Shown: positions 25,111-33,781 of the stretch, one piece after another
How the letters are laid out: every line of letters begins with the position of its first letter
Position numbering within the stretch: position 1 is the stretch's first letter
From: an uncultured Bacteroidales bacterium
GTDB taxonomy: Bacteria > Bacteroidota > Bacteroidia > Bacteroidales > Bacteroidaceae
Reading direction: 5' to 3'
Assembly: GCA_902774005.1 (NCBI GenBank)
Contig: CACYGK010000014.1
Span: forward strand, 1 to 33,781
Length of the DNA stretch: 33,781 bases
The notes under the pieces: model-generated
What the model was told of the DNA's origin: nothing
Seen by the model: the letters and a program-made list of their open reading frames with translations, nothing else
Databases searched by the model: none
Made by a program: the position numbers and the translations under genes

Positions 25111-28100
25111 TTAGAGGTTGATCTTAACTCCTACAAGGAATGAGCGTCCCTGTGCAAGGTTGCCTGCATCGATACCTTGATATAGTACACCATTGCCAAT
25201 ACTGAATTCCGGGTCGGAACCTTTGTATCGGGTCAGTGTGAACAGGTTGCGGGCTTCAGCCCAGATGTTAAGTCCTTGCAGCCATGACCATGATGTAGGT
25301 ACAGGTACCTGGTATGAGAGGTTGATTGCTTTCAGACGCAGGTAGCTGCCGTCTTCAATCCAACGGTCGCTGAAACGGTTGTTTCCCTGTGGGTCAGCAT
25401 AGTTGAGACGTGGAATAGAGGTCTGCTGTCCTTCGTAGCGCCAGTGGCTTGTTTCTGCAGCCTGCTGGTTGTAGAATGTGCTACCGGAGTTGATGATAGA
25501 GCGCTGGTAGTTGTAGATGTCGTTACCAATGCTGTATGTGAAGTTCATGCTGAGAGTCAGACGCTTGAAGTTGAGGCTTGCAAAAATGTTGCCGTAGAAG
25601 TCGGGATTCGGGTCACCGATTACAACCTTGTCGGCATCGGAGATTACACCGTCGCCGTTTTGGTCGATGAAATGAACATCACCTGCTGCGAAGTCCACTT
25701 TCTGACCGGCTGAGTTAACCATATAGAGGTTCGTAGTTGTCTGTCCGTCAGAGTTTACGTGAGTCTTGCCATATTGGGCAGCATCTGTTGATGAAGCAAA
25801 TACTCCGTCGGTCTGATATCCGTAGAATACGCCTACCGGCAATCCGACTGCCGTGAGGATGTTGTTCACTCCGTAGATGGAAGAAGTGTAGTCGCCATCA
25901 GGCAGCGAAGTGACTTTGTTCTTGTACTGTCCGACGGTAGTACCGAGTTCGAATCTCCAGTTTCTTGTTACGACAGGTTTGCCGCTTATAGTGAATTCGT
26001 AACCGGTATTACGCAGCGAACCACCGTTTGTCCAATAGGTATTGATACCTCCGATAGGATTATCGAATGTCTTGCGAGTGAGAAGGTTGTTGGTGTTGTG
26101 GATGAAGTAGTTGAAGATAACTGACACTCTGTTGTCGATAAAGTTGCCTTCAAGTCCGAAGTTCCATTTCTTGGTCGTTTCCCACTTGATTTTATCGTTA
26201 CCGATGTTAGTGAGCTGAGAACCGATGGCATTGTTGTTGTAACGGACAGAAGAGTAGGAAGTACGTGCTGCATAGTTGGAAATGTTGTCGTTTCCACTTA
26301 TGTCGAAGCCGGCATTGACACGCAGATAGTTGATACCTTTATTCTTCTTGAACCACTTCTCGTTTGTGAGAACCCATCCGAGTTGGACGCTTGGGAAGAA
26401 TGCCCATCCGGTTCCGAACATCTTCAAACCGGCTTCTTTACCGAAACGGCTGTTTGCTTCAGCAACTGCTGAGAGAGTAGCGAAGTAACGGTTCTGATAG
26501 TTGTAGTCTGCATTTACATACCATTGGATTTGCTTCCAAATGTCGGCAGCACCGTCAACACCCTGATATCCGGAGGAGAGTGACGGATTCTTGTCATCCG
26601 ACTTGGTTGTATGCTGAGTATAGAGTTCAGTAGCGTCGTATTTGAATCTGTTGTAGCGGAATCCTCCGAACACCTTAACATTGTGACTGCCGTTGAAAGT
26701 GTTTTCCCAGTCGATACGTGTGTTGCTTACGAAGTTGTTTTCCTTAGCCTGGAAAGAAGCAACCTTCGAATAGACTGTTCCGAGACCATCGACTGTGAAA
26801 CTTGGAACACCTGTGTAAGGACGGAGGTAACGCTGTGAGTTACGGATGAGTGAATAGCTGAGGTCTTCAGTCACCTTCAGGTGCTTGTTGATATCAAGTG
26901 AAGGAGCAAAATGAATGTTGAAGTAAGTGTTTTCATTCTTGTTCTTATTATCTCCCTTACCGTATTTCAGGATTGATGAAGGGTTAGCCAACGACTGCTT
27001 GTCACCTAAACCGCTCTGTACAGAGTTAAGCTGGGCGAATATGTCGTCATAGTTAGACAAGATGTCGGAATATGCCTTGATGATTCCGTTGTACTCGTAT
27101 GGTGCTACGATAGGAGCTTTGATGAGTGAAAGGACTGTAGGTGCGGTAATAGTACCCTTTGTAAGGTCTGCCGGAATAGCAGTATCGAATACATTACTGT
27201 TGACACGTGAGATAGAAAGGTCGAACTTAGTCTTCAGGATAGGAATAATCTCGATATCGGTGTTGAAACGGATGTTCATACGTTCGAAATCATTCTCCTT
27301 GGCTGTCTGCTGTACTTTCGCATATCCCATAGACAGGTTGTACATACCTACGTCGTCACCTCCCTGAACGTTGATGCTGTAGTTCTGTGAAACGGCATTC
27401 TGCTTGTATGTTTCATCCGACCATTTGGTGTCGTTATGGTACATGTTGTAGTAATATCCGTTCGGGTCGTCGTTTAGGAAGTTGAACGCAATAGTCTTGT
27501 TGTAGTTATACTGATTCATCACAGTACCAATCATCTCGGTAGCGTAAGTGCGATACTGCGCTGCGTTCATCATTGTGGGCAGGGTAGGGATACGCTGTAT
27601 TCCTGCATAGATATTTGCATCGATACGGGTAGCCATAGAGTGACCACGCTTTGTATTGATAAGGATAACACCGTTACCACCTCTTGCTCCGTAGAGAGCT
27701 GTTGCGTTCTTGATGACTTCAACGCTTTCGATGTCGGTAGGAGAGATGTTGGCAAGTATATTCATAAACTGACCTTCGTGCAGTGCTGTGCGGTCGAGCA
27801 TCATGTCCTGCTCCACACCATCTATGAGTATGAGTGGTTGAGCGTTGGCATTGATTGAGTTGAGACCACGGATGAACATAGATGCTCCATCTTCCATGAC
27901 TCCTGAACGGGTGATGGCACGCACGTCTCCATTGAGTTGCTTGACGATGTCGCCGTCAATGGTAGAATAGCGTGACTCGATAGATGCCTTTGATGTAGCG
28001 GTATAGTGTGTACTCTTATCGTACATTGTCTTAAACTTGTCGCTCAGCATCTTAATGCTTACCGTTGCCAGTGAGTCGCACGGGTTGATTGCCACTTGCT

Positions 28101-28449
28101 GACTGAGGTATTCCGGTGAGAATACATAGAGTGAGGTGATGAACTTCGGCACTTTAATTGTGAAGTTTCCTTCTTCGTCGCTCATGGCTGTATATTTATT
28201 ATTGCCTAATGCCTGAATCTGCACACCTGCAACCGGTTCTTTTGTGCCAAGGTCGATAACGTTACCATGAAGAGTAACCGTAGGGTATTGCTTGACAGTC
28301 TTTATAGCTTTTGCGGGTTTACGTTCAGGAGCCTGTTCCTCTGCTTCGTCTTGTGCAAAGACAGCAGTAGCTGATGCCATCATGATGGCAAATAGGGGAA
28401 GGCGTAAACTCTGACGCTTTATAGCTGAAAATATATTTTTCATATTCAT
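25111..28449 (-). CDS. SusC/RagA-family TonB-dependent transporter
   Basis: This is a 1112-residue outer-membrane importer. A signal peptide ends about residue 32 (AVFAQ). A charged linker precedes a carboxypeptidase-regulatory-like domain (about 55-135, with VTLHGNVIDLGTKEPVAGVQI and DEEGNFTIKVP). The TonB plug comes next (about 165-275, with MFIRGLNSI, PLILIDGVEQD, SVEVIKNATALYGARGGNGVILINTKRG). A large 22-strand-type barrel follows and ends in the expected short hydrophobic strand (VGVKINL). No STN domain is present, so direct anti-sigma signalling is unlikely. The gene lies 15 nt after a fasciclin lipoprotein and 75 nt before its SusD partner, apparently within one operon. The imported ligand cannot be predicted. 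Confidence 0.95.
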   Translation of the reverse strand: MNMKNIFSAIKRQSLRLPLFAIMMASATAVFAQDEAEEQAPERKPAKAIKTVKQYPTVTLHGNVIDLGTKEPVAGVQIQALGNNKYTAMSDEEGNFTIKVPKFITSLYVFSPEYLSQQVAINPCDSLATVSIKMLSDKFKTMYDKSTHYTATSKASIESRYSTIDGDIVKQLNGDVRAITRSGVMEDGASMFIRGLNSINANAQPLILIDGVEQDMMLDRTALHEGQFMNILANISPTDIESVEVIKNATALYGARGGNGVILINTKRGHSMATRIDANIYAGIQRIPTLPTMMNAAQYRTYATEMIGTVMNQYNYNKTIAFNFLNDDPNGYYYNMYHNDTKWSDETYKQNAVSQNYSINVQGGDDVGMYNLSMGYAKVQQTAKENDFERMNIRFNTDIEIIPILKTKFDLSISRVNSNVFDTAIPADLTKGTITAPTVLSLIKAPIVAPYEYNGIIKAYSDILSNYDDIFAQLNSVQSGLGDKQSLANPSSILKYGKGDNKNKNENTYFNIHFAPSLDINKHLKVTEDLSYSLIRNSQRYLRPYTGVPSFTVDGLGTVYSKVASFQAKENNFVSNTRIDWENTFNGSHNVKVFGGFRYNRFKYDATELYTQHTTKSDDKNPSLSSGYQGVDGAADIWKQIQWYVNADYNYQNRYFATLSAVAEANSRFGKEAGLKMFGTGWAFFPSVQLGWVLTNEKWFKKNKGINYLRVNAGFDISGNDNISNYAARTSYSSVRYNNNAIGSQLTNIGNDKIKWETTKKWNFGLEGNFIDNRVSVIFNYFIHNTNNLLTRKTFDNPIGGINTYWTNGGSLRNTGYEFTISGKPVVTRNWRFELGTTVGQYKNKVTSLPDGDYTSSIYGVNNILTAVGLPVGVFYGYQTDGVFASSTDAAQYGKTHVNSDGQTTTNLYMVNSAGQKVDFAAGDVHFIDQNGDGVISDADKVVIGDPNPDFYGNIFASLNFKRLTLSMNFTYSIGNDIYNYQRSIINSGSTFYNQQAAETSHWRYEGQQTSIPRLNYADPQGNNRFSDRWIEDGSYLRLKAINLSYQVPVPTSWSWLQGLNIWAEARNLFTLTRYKGSDPEFSIGNGVLYQGIDAGNLAQGRSFLVGVKINL

Positions 28450-28464
28450 ATTACTTTTATAAGG

Positions 28465-30252
28465 TTACTCTTCGTTAAGATACTCTTCGTAGTCTTTCGG
28501 ACGTAAGATGATAGAATTGATACGTATCGTTCGGTCGAACGCGTTGACATGACCACGAGACTGCAGTGTGCTGAACTTGGAAGAACATGTTACTTTTATG
28601 TTTGGATAAACACCGTCAAGACCTACGTAGCAGCATGGGAAAGTGAATTTGCCCAGCAGAATGGTATCTACCTTGGTAGTGTCGTTGAAGAAGTCTGTGT
28701 TGTCAATTTTCGTCTTGACTGTTGGATCTGTGCCTGGTTTTGCGTTTGGATTGATTGTAATCACCTCAGCGTTGTTCGGATCGAAACGCTCGTTTGTGAA
28801 TGTGTAGTCAACCAACTTTGAGCCGTTGTAGTAGTTCATCTTGAATGTCAGCCAGTTGGGCTTTACTGTGGTGGTGTCCTCATTATCAACATCTGCAGGT
28901 GGAATAACTACATACATGTAGTATTCTCCCGAAAGTACGCCTGTAAGGTAATAGTCTACTTCCGGCTTGCTGGTTGATGCCTTAGGAACAACCTGAATGT
29001 AACTGAATGATTTCGCACCGGGTTTCAGTGTAACCTTTTCGGTGTTGTAATCGCTGACTATTTTGTTTTCGCGGTTTCCGTTCAGATAACGGCATGCCGT
29101 CAGTCCCGACATTATGTTTTCCGGATTGTATGTCTCCCATGTCTTGAAACCGAGAGAGTCAACGACTACAGCATCTCCATTTGACAGGGTTTTGTGCTCA
29201 ACGATATGCTGAGGGTCGAAGATTCTGTCAGGTTCGGAGAATTTCATGCGGTAGGTAGAATTGATTGTATCCAATTCATGACTGCCATCCTCGAAATAAA
29301 GTTTGTTATATCTGTTGGTGTGGCTGTATGCAAGATTGTTCACAATCTGACGACGTGTGAGTGAGTCGGCAAGGAAGTTCAGATAACTTACGTTAGATGT
29401 ACCTGTAACGACTTGATATGTCGAAGCTGCTGCCTCTGCTACGTTCTGTCCCTGGGTACTCTCCTTATATTTGTACAGCGACTTAATGTCGTTATACATT
29501 CTTTCGTATGCCTTGTTGTTCGGCATAAGGAAAGTATAAATTGAATCCTCATCATCGAGTGAAGCTCTGATTGAGCGTGTCATGGTGTTGTATGTAACCA
29601 TGACCGAGTCGATGTATGTCTGCTTACCGTTTACGATAGGACCAGGCACCGACTGACTCTCATCCAATACGGTCAGTTCGTACTGCTTGAAGTAATTGGC
29701 AATAGAGTCCACGTCATCTGTCATCCAAAGGTTCTGATATGCATTAGGAAGGAACGGCGAATTCCTTTCCAGTATGTGCAGCGTACCGTTGGTGTTCGGA
29801 ATATTAGCCTTCGACAACTTTATTTGGTTGAAAGTGTAATTGAAATTGCTTCCTTCAAAATTATAAGCCTTGAGGTTCAGTGTGTGGATGCGGTTTTCCA
29901 TTACACCAGTTGCCTGATGGTTATATTCTGCGATGTGGTTCTTTACAAACTGGTCAATAATGACTGTGTCGTTCAATGCAAGGATGGAGTCACGTTGCTT
30001 GTCAGTAAGTTCAGGTGCCCAAACGGTATGAAACTTACTTGATTGCAGCGCATCCCTCATATTAACTTTTTCAAGGATGGTCTTGAAATTCTGCAACTCA
30101 GAAATTTCTGATATGTTCTCCCAAAGCGTTTTGTCTGCCGCGGGATTAGGGTCTGTCTGGACTTCGTTCCAGTCGTTCCAGTCAGAACAGGATGTGGTTG
30201 TGACAAGAGATGCAACCAACATCGTAAAACCTATATATTTATTTATCTTCAT
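28465..30252 (-). CDS. Fasciclin (FAS1) domain lipoprotein, 595 residues
   Basis: The lipoprotein signal ends in TTSC (cysteine about residue 22), followed by SDWND, an acidic start that fits the Bacteroidetes surface-export signal. A FAS1-like module (about 45-165) has the usual FHTVWAPELT and NGTLHILE elements. A second, weaker module (about 170-330) has IYTFLMPNNKAYERM. The C-terminal third (about 390-595) looks beta-rich (SGEYYMYVVIPP) and ends RPKDYEEYLNEE. FAS1 domains mediate adhesion to proteins or glycans in many organisms. It is placed between another FAS1 lipoprotein (25-nt gap) and SusC (15-nt gap), so it probably belongs to the same surface complex. No enzyme motif is visible. 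Confidence 0.87.
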   Translation of the reverse strand: MKINKYIGFTMLVASLVTTTSCSDWNDWNEVQTDPNPAADKTLWENISEISELQNFKTILEKVNMRDALQSSKFHTVWAPELTDKQRDSILALNDTVIIDQFVKNHIAEYNHQATGVMENRIHTLNLKAYNFEGSNFNYTFNQIKLSKANIPNTNGTLHILERNSPFLPNAYQNLWMTDDVDSIANYFKQYELTVLDESQSVPGPIVNGKQTYIDSVMVTYNTMTRSIRASLDDEDSIYTFLMPNNKAYERMYNDIKSLYKYKESTQGQNVAEAAASTYQVVTGTSNVSYLNFLADSLTRRQIVNNLAYSHTNRYNKLYFEDGSHELDTINSTYRMKFSEPDRIFDPQHIVEHKTLSNGDAVVVDSLGFKTWETYNPENIMSGLTACRYLNGNRENKIVSDYNTEKVTLKPGAKSFSYIQVVPKASTSKPEVDYYLTGVLSGEYYMYVVIPPADVDNEDTTTVKPNWLTFKMNYYNGSKLVDYTFTNERFDPNNAEVITINPNAKPGTDPTVKTKIDNTDFFNDTTKVDTILLGKFTFPCCYVGLDGVYPNIKVTCSSKFSTLQSRGHVNAFDRTIRINSIILRPKDYEEYLNEE

Positions 30253-30277
30253 AGTCGTATCTTGTGTTTAGATTAGG

Positions 30278-32419
30278 TTACATCCAGTCTTCTGAATATT
30301 CTGTACTGTTGACAATGTCAACCGGTACGAATTCGATATAGTCAAACTGCCATTTCAATTCAGAGTCGTCCGAAATCATATTCTTGATTCGAATCCAGTA
30401 GTCTTCGCTCTGCTTGAACTGCTTTGTGATGAGGATCTTACGCAGTGCCCAACCTGAACCATCGTTTGTAGTACGCATGTTCTGGTTTCCTGTCGTACCT
30501 TCATCACGGCTTTCCGGGTGCTGACGATAAGTCATAGGACTGCGCATGTATCCACGGTTGCGCAATGCCTTGTCTGTTGCTACTCCGAGGTCGTCTTCCT
30601 GGTCGGCAGGAGTCAGACCGATTCGTTCGTCACTTGCCGGTACACGTACGTCGAGTGGAAGTCCGAGGATTTCCATCTCCTGTATGTTTGTGCTTGTACC
30701 GAGGTAGAACTGCATGAATCCACCGTGAGCCATCGGAACGTACATCAGTCGAAGTTCGTAGATTCCTGTCGGAACGTGCGGCAACTTGATTGCGAGGTCA
30801 TACTGTCCCCAACCCTGGAAACAGTTTGCCTGCCAAGCGTTGTATGCTCCGTTCACGTTGTATCTCACCTTCGTGTCTTCACCGTTATAGCAATATACAT
30901 TGTCGAAATAATTTACAGGGAATGCGATACGTGCTCCCGACCCTTGCGAGCCGTTGAGAACGAATGCTTCGCTTGATGATATGAATCGCAGACCGTTGTT
31001 TCCGAATTCCTGAAGGAATGTAGTAGTTTCAAAACGCATACGTTCGTGCAGTACACCGTTAGGTACATTGCTGTCGTAAACGAGCATCTTGTCGATAGCC
31101 TGTATATATCCGTTAAGAGCTGATTTGTTCAGGTCGCGCAGAATCTTTACACCGGTCTGACGCATTGGGTGCATACCTGCAGAACCAGGTGTTCCGACTT
31201 CGTCGGTCAGAGTGTTGTTCTGTTTCCAACGGTTGATGTAAAGCGAATTTGTACTTCCATACTTACCGCCCCATACCTTCATCAGAGTGTTTGGAAGCAT
31301 TGTCTCAAAGTAATCGTACACTTCGGCATAACATGTCTCCGGGTTGTAGTTCCAGTAGTTGTAAGCTGTGTAACCTCCTGATGAGTATGCTTCTCTTGAG
31401 AACAGAATCTTATCGATAGCCATGCCGGTCTTCAGAATGTGATATGCCACGAACATGTGCAGCGCATTCTCAGGTTTCTTGAAGTCAGCGTCAGTGGTTC
31501 CGGTGTTCACGGTCAGTCCTTTCTCGTTAAGATAGTTATACCATGAAGCTGCACTGCCATACTTGCTGTTTGCGTATGCTACAAGGTCGTCGAACGAGTT
31601 GATACCTGCATTTGCCATTACGGCATCTGACTCAGCAAAGATAGTGAATCCAACCCTGCATTCAGTAGGCGAGTAGAGATCTTCGCCGTTGGTATCTGTC
31701 TGGTCAGTCAGCGTATATGTTATACCCTTGTTGCTTATCTTCAGATCTTCGTTCAGTCCGGTCTTCATCAATGCTTCGTAGAAGAGGGTATAACCTTCGA
31801 GACTGTGCAGCACATCAGGCAGCGTACGGGTGTCGCGTGAAATAACATTGTCGAGTTTGTGGAAATAACCGTTCGTGGCTTCATTGTCGGCATTGATGAT
31901 GTGTGCCACGTTGTTGAGGGTAGTGCGTCCCTGGTCATCAATCGAAGCTGTGAAGGCATAGCCCAACATTGTGTTGATTGACGTACCGATGCTACCACTC
32001 ATGTCGGCGATGTTGCGCAAACTTGACAGGAGGTGGAACTTCGCAATGTCGTAACACAGACTGTCGGTCAGTCCGTTGAGCGACTTTTCCGTCATACCGT
32101 TGTGGGGAATAGGAGATTTGTCGTCGTCATACAGACTGTCGATGTAGGCTTCTACACCGGCATTCGACGGAGCGAAACAGGTATATTGTCCGTATGATGC
32201 CAGCGTCTTGTCCAGTCCGACATGATTCAGAATATATGCAAATGACGAGAGGTCGGGATCTTCCTCTATGTACTCTGCAATGGTTTTTCCAGTTGCAGTA
32301 TATAGGTCTTCTCCATCCGGCTCGTTCGAACATGAAACCATGCACGTAGCAATGCTCAGAATGCCTATTGCACCGGTAGAGAGATCTTTTATATTTTTCA
32401 GTAATCTGTTAGCTTTCAT
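30278..32419 (-). CDS. Fasciclin (FAS1) domain lipoprotein, 713 residues
   Basis: The lipoprotein signal ends in MVSC (about residue 30), followed by SNEPDGED, a likely surface-export signal. The first FAS1 module (about 45-195) has YTCFAPSNAGVEAYID and GYFHKLDNVI. The second (about 205-470) has VGFTIFAESDAVM, HMFVAYHIL and NGVLHERM. The C-terminal region (about 490-713) looks like a jelly-roll binding domain (GIYELRLMYVPMAHGGFMQFYLG) and ends WQFDYIEFVPVD. The architecture parallels the neighbouring 595-residue protein, suggesting an ancient duplication. It follows a SusD gene by 21 nt. A role as an extra surface ligand-binding or adhesive subunit is inferred from domains and context. Confidence 0.87.
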   Translation of the reverse strand: MKANRLLKNIKDLSTGAIGILSIATCMVSCSNEPDGEDLYTATGKTIAEYIEEDPDLSSFAYILNHVGLDKTLASYGQYTCFAPSNAGVEAYIDSLYDDDKSPIPHNGMTEKSLNGLTDSLCYDIAKFHLLSSLRNIADMSGSIGTSINTMLGYAFTASIDDQGRTTLNNVAHIINADNEATNGYFHKLDNVISRDTRTLPDVLHSLEGYTLFYEALMKTGLNEDLKISNKGITYTLTDQTDTNGEDLYSPTECRVGFTIFAESDAVMANAGINSFDDLVAYANSKYGSAASWYNYLNEKGLTVNTGTTDADFKKPENALHMFVAYHILKTGMAIDKILFSREAYSSGGYTAYNYWNYNPETCYAEVYDYFETMLPNTLMKVWGGKYGSTNSLYINRWKQNNTLTDEVGTPGSAGMHPMRQTGVKILRDLNKSALNGYIQAIDKMLVYDSNVPNGVLHERMRFETTTFLQEFGNNGLRFISSSEAFVLNGSQGSGARIAFPVNYFDNVYCYNGEDTKVRYNVNGAYNAWQANCFQGWGQYDLAIKLPHVPTGIYELRLMYVPMAHGGFMQFYLGTSTNIQEMEILGLPLDVRVPASDERIGLTPADQEDDLGVATDKALRNRGYMRSPMTYRQHPESRDEGTTGNQNMRTTNDGSGWALRKILITKQFKQSEDYWIRIKNMISDDSELKWQFDYIEFVPVDIVNSTEYSEDWM

Positions 32420-32440
32420 ATTTCTTCTTCCTCCTTAATT

Positions 32441-33781
32441 TTAGTATTTCTTAGTGTCGGTCTTGCTGCTATATACAGGATTCTGCTTCAATGCAGGATT
32501 CACCTTCAGTTCACCCTCTCTTATAGGCATGTAGAGATATGGTTCTGTAGGCATCTTGGCATACAGCGCACTCAGGTCGCTGCTCTTTCTTGCAGCCAAA
32601 TTAATCATAGGACGATAGTTAGCGGCAAAGTTCTGCTGATTAGCAAGTATTACATTATAGTTCACGCCTTCTGTGTGGCGATAGTTATAACGCAACAGGT
32701 CGTACCAGCGTTTGCCCTCGAAACAGAGTTCGCGCAGACGTTCCTCCATCACAAGTTCTTCCATACCCACCTTAGTATTGAAGGCATTTCCCTGAATTGA
32801 ACTACCGGTTGCATAACGCAGTGAGTCACTCATCGTCACTGTTCCGTCGATATGTGCGCGATCGTTGACAGCCTTCACTACGTTAAAAGCTTCCTGCAGT
32901 TTGATGTCGCCGTCATTTGCCAGCTGAACCATAGCCTCGGCTTTCAGCAACATGATATCTGTCATGCGGTAAATGACGTAGTTCTGAGAAAAGTTGGCGT
33001 AAGTGCGGTCAGACTGACGTGGCTGTCCTGCTCCTGTAGGTGCACCATATGTATATGATGTAGCTCCTACACACATCTTTCTAATGTCATACTGTTCAGC
33101 AGCGTCACCGTTACATCCGAAGATGAACTTTATCTTTCTGCCATCGTAGGTCTGATTGAATACAGTGTTGCTAGTACCCGATACACCGAACATACCTGCT
33201 GCGCGAAGATATCCGTATCCCGAACCATTGTTCTGATACTTGTAGTACATCTGACATACGCCATTGTTGCCGAGTGGTGTATTATTATCATAGTTTTCGT
33301 ACTGTCCGCTGAACGGAATCTCGTAGATACTTTCTTCTGCATTCTGTCTGATAAAGATTTCGTCATAGTCATCTTCATATTTTGCCAGTGCAGGATACTT
33401 GTTAGTCGGGTCTGGAGTCTCGGACTTACCGTAAACGTGTGCATTATTCTTAGAATCTATCACGATATCGCAGTAGTTGATACACTGCTGGTAATCAGCA
33501 GCGGCATCATAGCTGGCATCGTTATGGTGAACCGAAGCCTTCCACAGGTAGATGTCGGCAAGCAGTGAATATACAGCATCGCTGTTGAGCCATCCCTTGC
33601 TCTTCCAACCGTCGTATGCAGTTGGGGAGATTATGTTAGGTGCAGCCTCTAGAAGGTCGGCAATACATCCGTTAAGTACAACCTCAGGAGCTGACTGCGG
33701 CACATCCATGTTCTGGCTGTTTTGCATATATGCCTCAGTGATGTACGGGATGTCGCGGAATGAACGTACGAGGTAGAAATA
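32441..33781 (-). CDS. SusD/RagB-family lipoprotein, N-terminus outside window
   Basis: The frame is open through the right edge: the codons between 33781 and 33728 read YFYLVRSFRDIPYITEAY, the conserved SusD segment following the third TPR-like helix. So the N-terminal part and lipoprotein signal lie beyond the window. The visible 446 residues include YRMTDIMLLKAEAM and the hallmark EERLRELCFEGKRWYDLLRYNYRH, and a normal C-terminus with YLYMPIREGELKVNP. It is the more typical of the two SusD proteins here. Its SusC partner is expected just upstream, outside the window. The first fasciclin gene follows after 21 nt. Confidence 0.93.
   Translation of the reverse strand, partial: YFYLVRSFRDIPYITEAYMQNSQNMDVPQSAPEVVLNGCIADLLEAAPNIISPTAYDGWKSKGWLNSDAVYSLLADIYLWKASVHHNDASYDAAADYQQCINYCDIVIDSKNNAHVYGKSETPDPTNKYPALAKYEDDYDEIFIRQNAEESIYEIPFSGQYENYDNNTPLGNNGVCQMYYKYQNNGSGYGYLRAAGMFGVSGTSNTVFNQTYDGRKIKFIFGCNGDAAEQYDIRKMCVGATSYTYGAPTGAGQPRQSDRTYANFSQNYVIYRMTDIMLLKAEAMVQLANDGDIKLQEAFNVVKAVNDRAHIDGTVTMSDSLRYATGSSIQGNAFNTKVGMEELVMEERLRELCFEGKRWYDLLRYNYRHTEGVNYNVILANQQNFAANYRPMINLAARKSSDLSALYAKMPTEPYLYMPIREGELKVNPALKQNPVYSSKTDTKKY

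Overview
The window looks like chromosome of a Bacteroidales bacterium, most likely a Prevotella-like member of the Prevotellaceae. The reasons are two SusC/SusD-type loci, Bacteroidetes-only families (PCMD, DUF4924, DUF4254), a Bacteroidetes-style OmpA, and at least seven promoters of the TAnnTTTG (-7) type placed 20-100 nt before start codons, with no Shine-Dalgarno pattern. I see no tRNA, rRNA, CRISPR array, insertion sequence or phage gene. Gene density is high. The largest gaps are 22931-23142 and 18850-19041, and both hold structured repeats.

Region 1 (1-2130) holds two damaged genes that converge on one strong bidirectional terminator (1025-1061). The first is a 5'-truncated PCMD surface protein whose conserved C-terminal tail lies out of frame. 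The second is a ROK sugar kinase with an internal deletion and frameshift that removes its catalytic aspartate. Region 2 (2132-8277) is a forward housekeeping run: LysE-type exporter, DUF4924, rfbD (dTDP-rhamnose), purU, typA/bipA and an abundant OmpA-type porin, closed by a terminator. Region 3 (8398-10836) is a GH105 family unsaturated glycuronyl hydrolase followed by a Ste24-like M48 membrane protease. Region 4 (10796-16632, reverse) is an envelope cluster: PAP2 phosphatase with a predicted outer-membrane barrel, gltX with its own promoter, waaA (Kdo transferase), DUF4254 and a GT4 glycosyltransferase. Region 5 (16780-18849, forward) is a membrane NfeD-like protein plus flotillin, a predicted membrane-microdomain pair. 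A three-unit 22-bp palindromic repeat separates it from a reverse GT2 glycosyltransferase.

Region 6 (20141-33781, reverse) is the most distinctive part. The order of transcription is partial SusD, two FAS1 (fasciclin) lipoproteins, SusC, SusD, and then (after a large inverted repeat and its own promoter) a 929-residue modular secreted protein. The first five genes are closely spaced and look like one transcript. No glycoside hydrolase, sulfatase, lyase, protease, sigma/anti-sigma pair or hybrid two-component regulator is visible, so this is an import/adhesion-type locus rather than an ordinary polysaccharide-utilization locus. Both FAS1 lipoproteins appear to share one architecture: FAS1-like modules followed by a beta-sandwich-like C-terminal domain with a similar final motif. 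The inference is a surface complex that binds a macromolecule and feeds TonB-dependent import. The ligand is unknown.

Short tandem repeats with an exact 8- or 9-bp period fill three junctions between co-directional genes (rfbD-purU, nfeD-flotillin, susC-susD). This pattern is not explained by the genes and deserves a genome-wide look.
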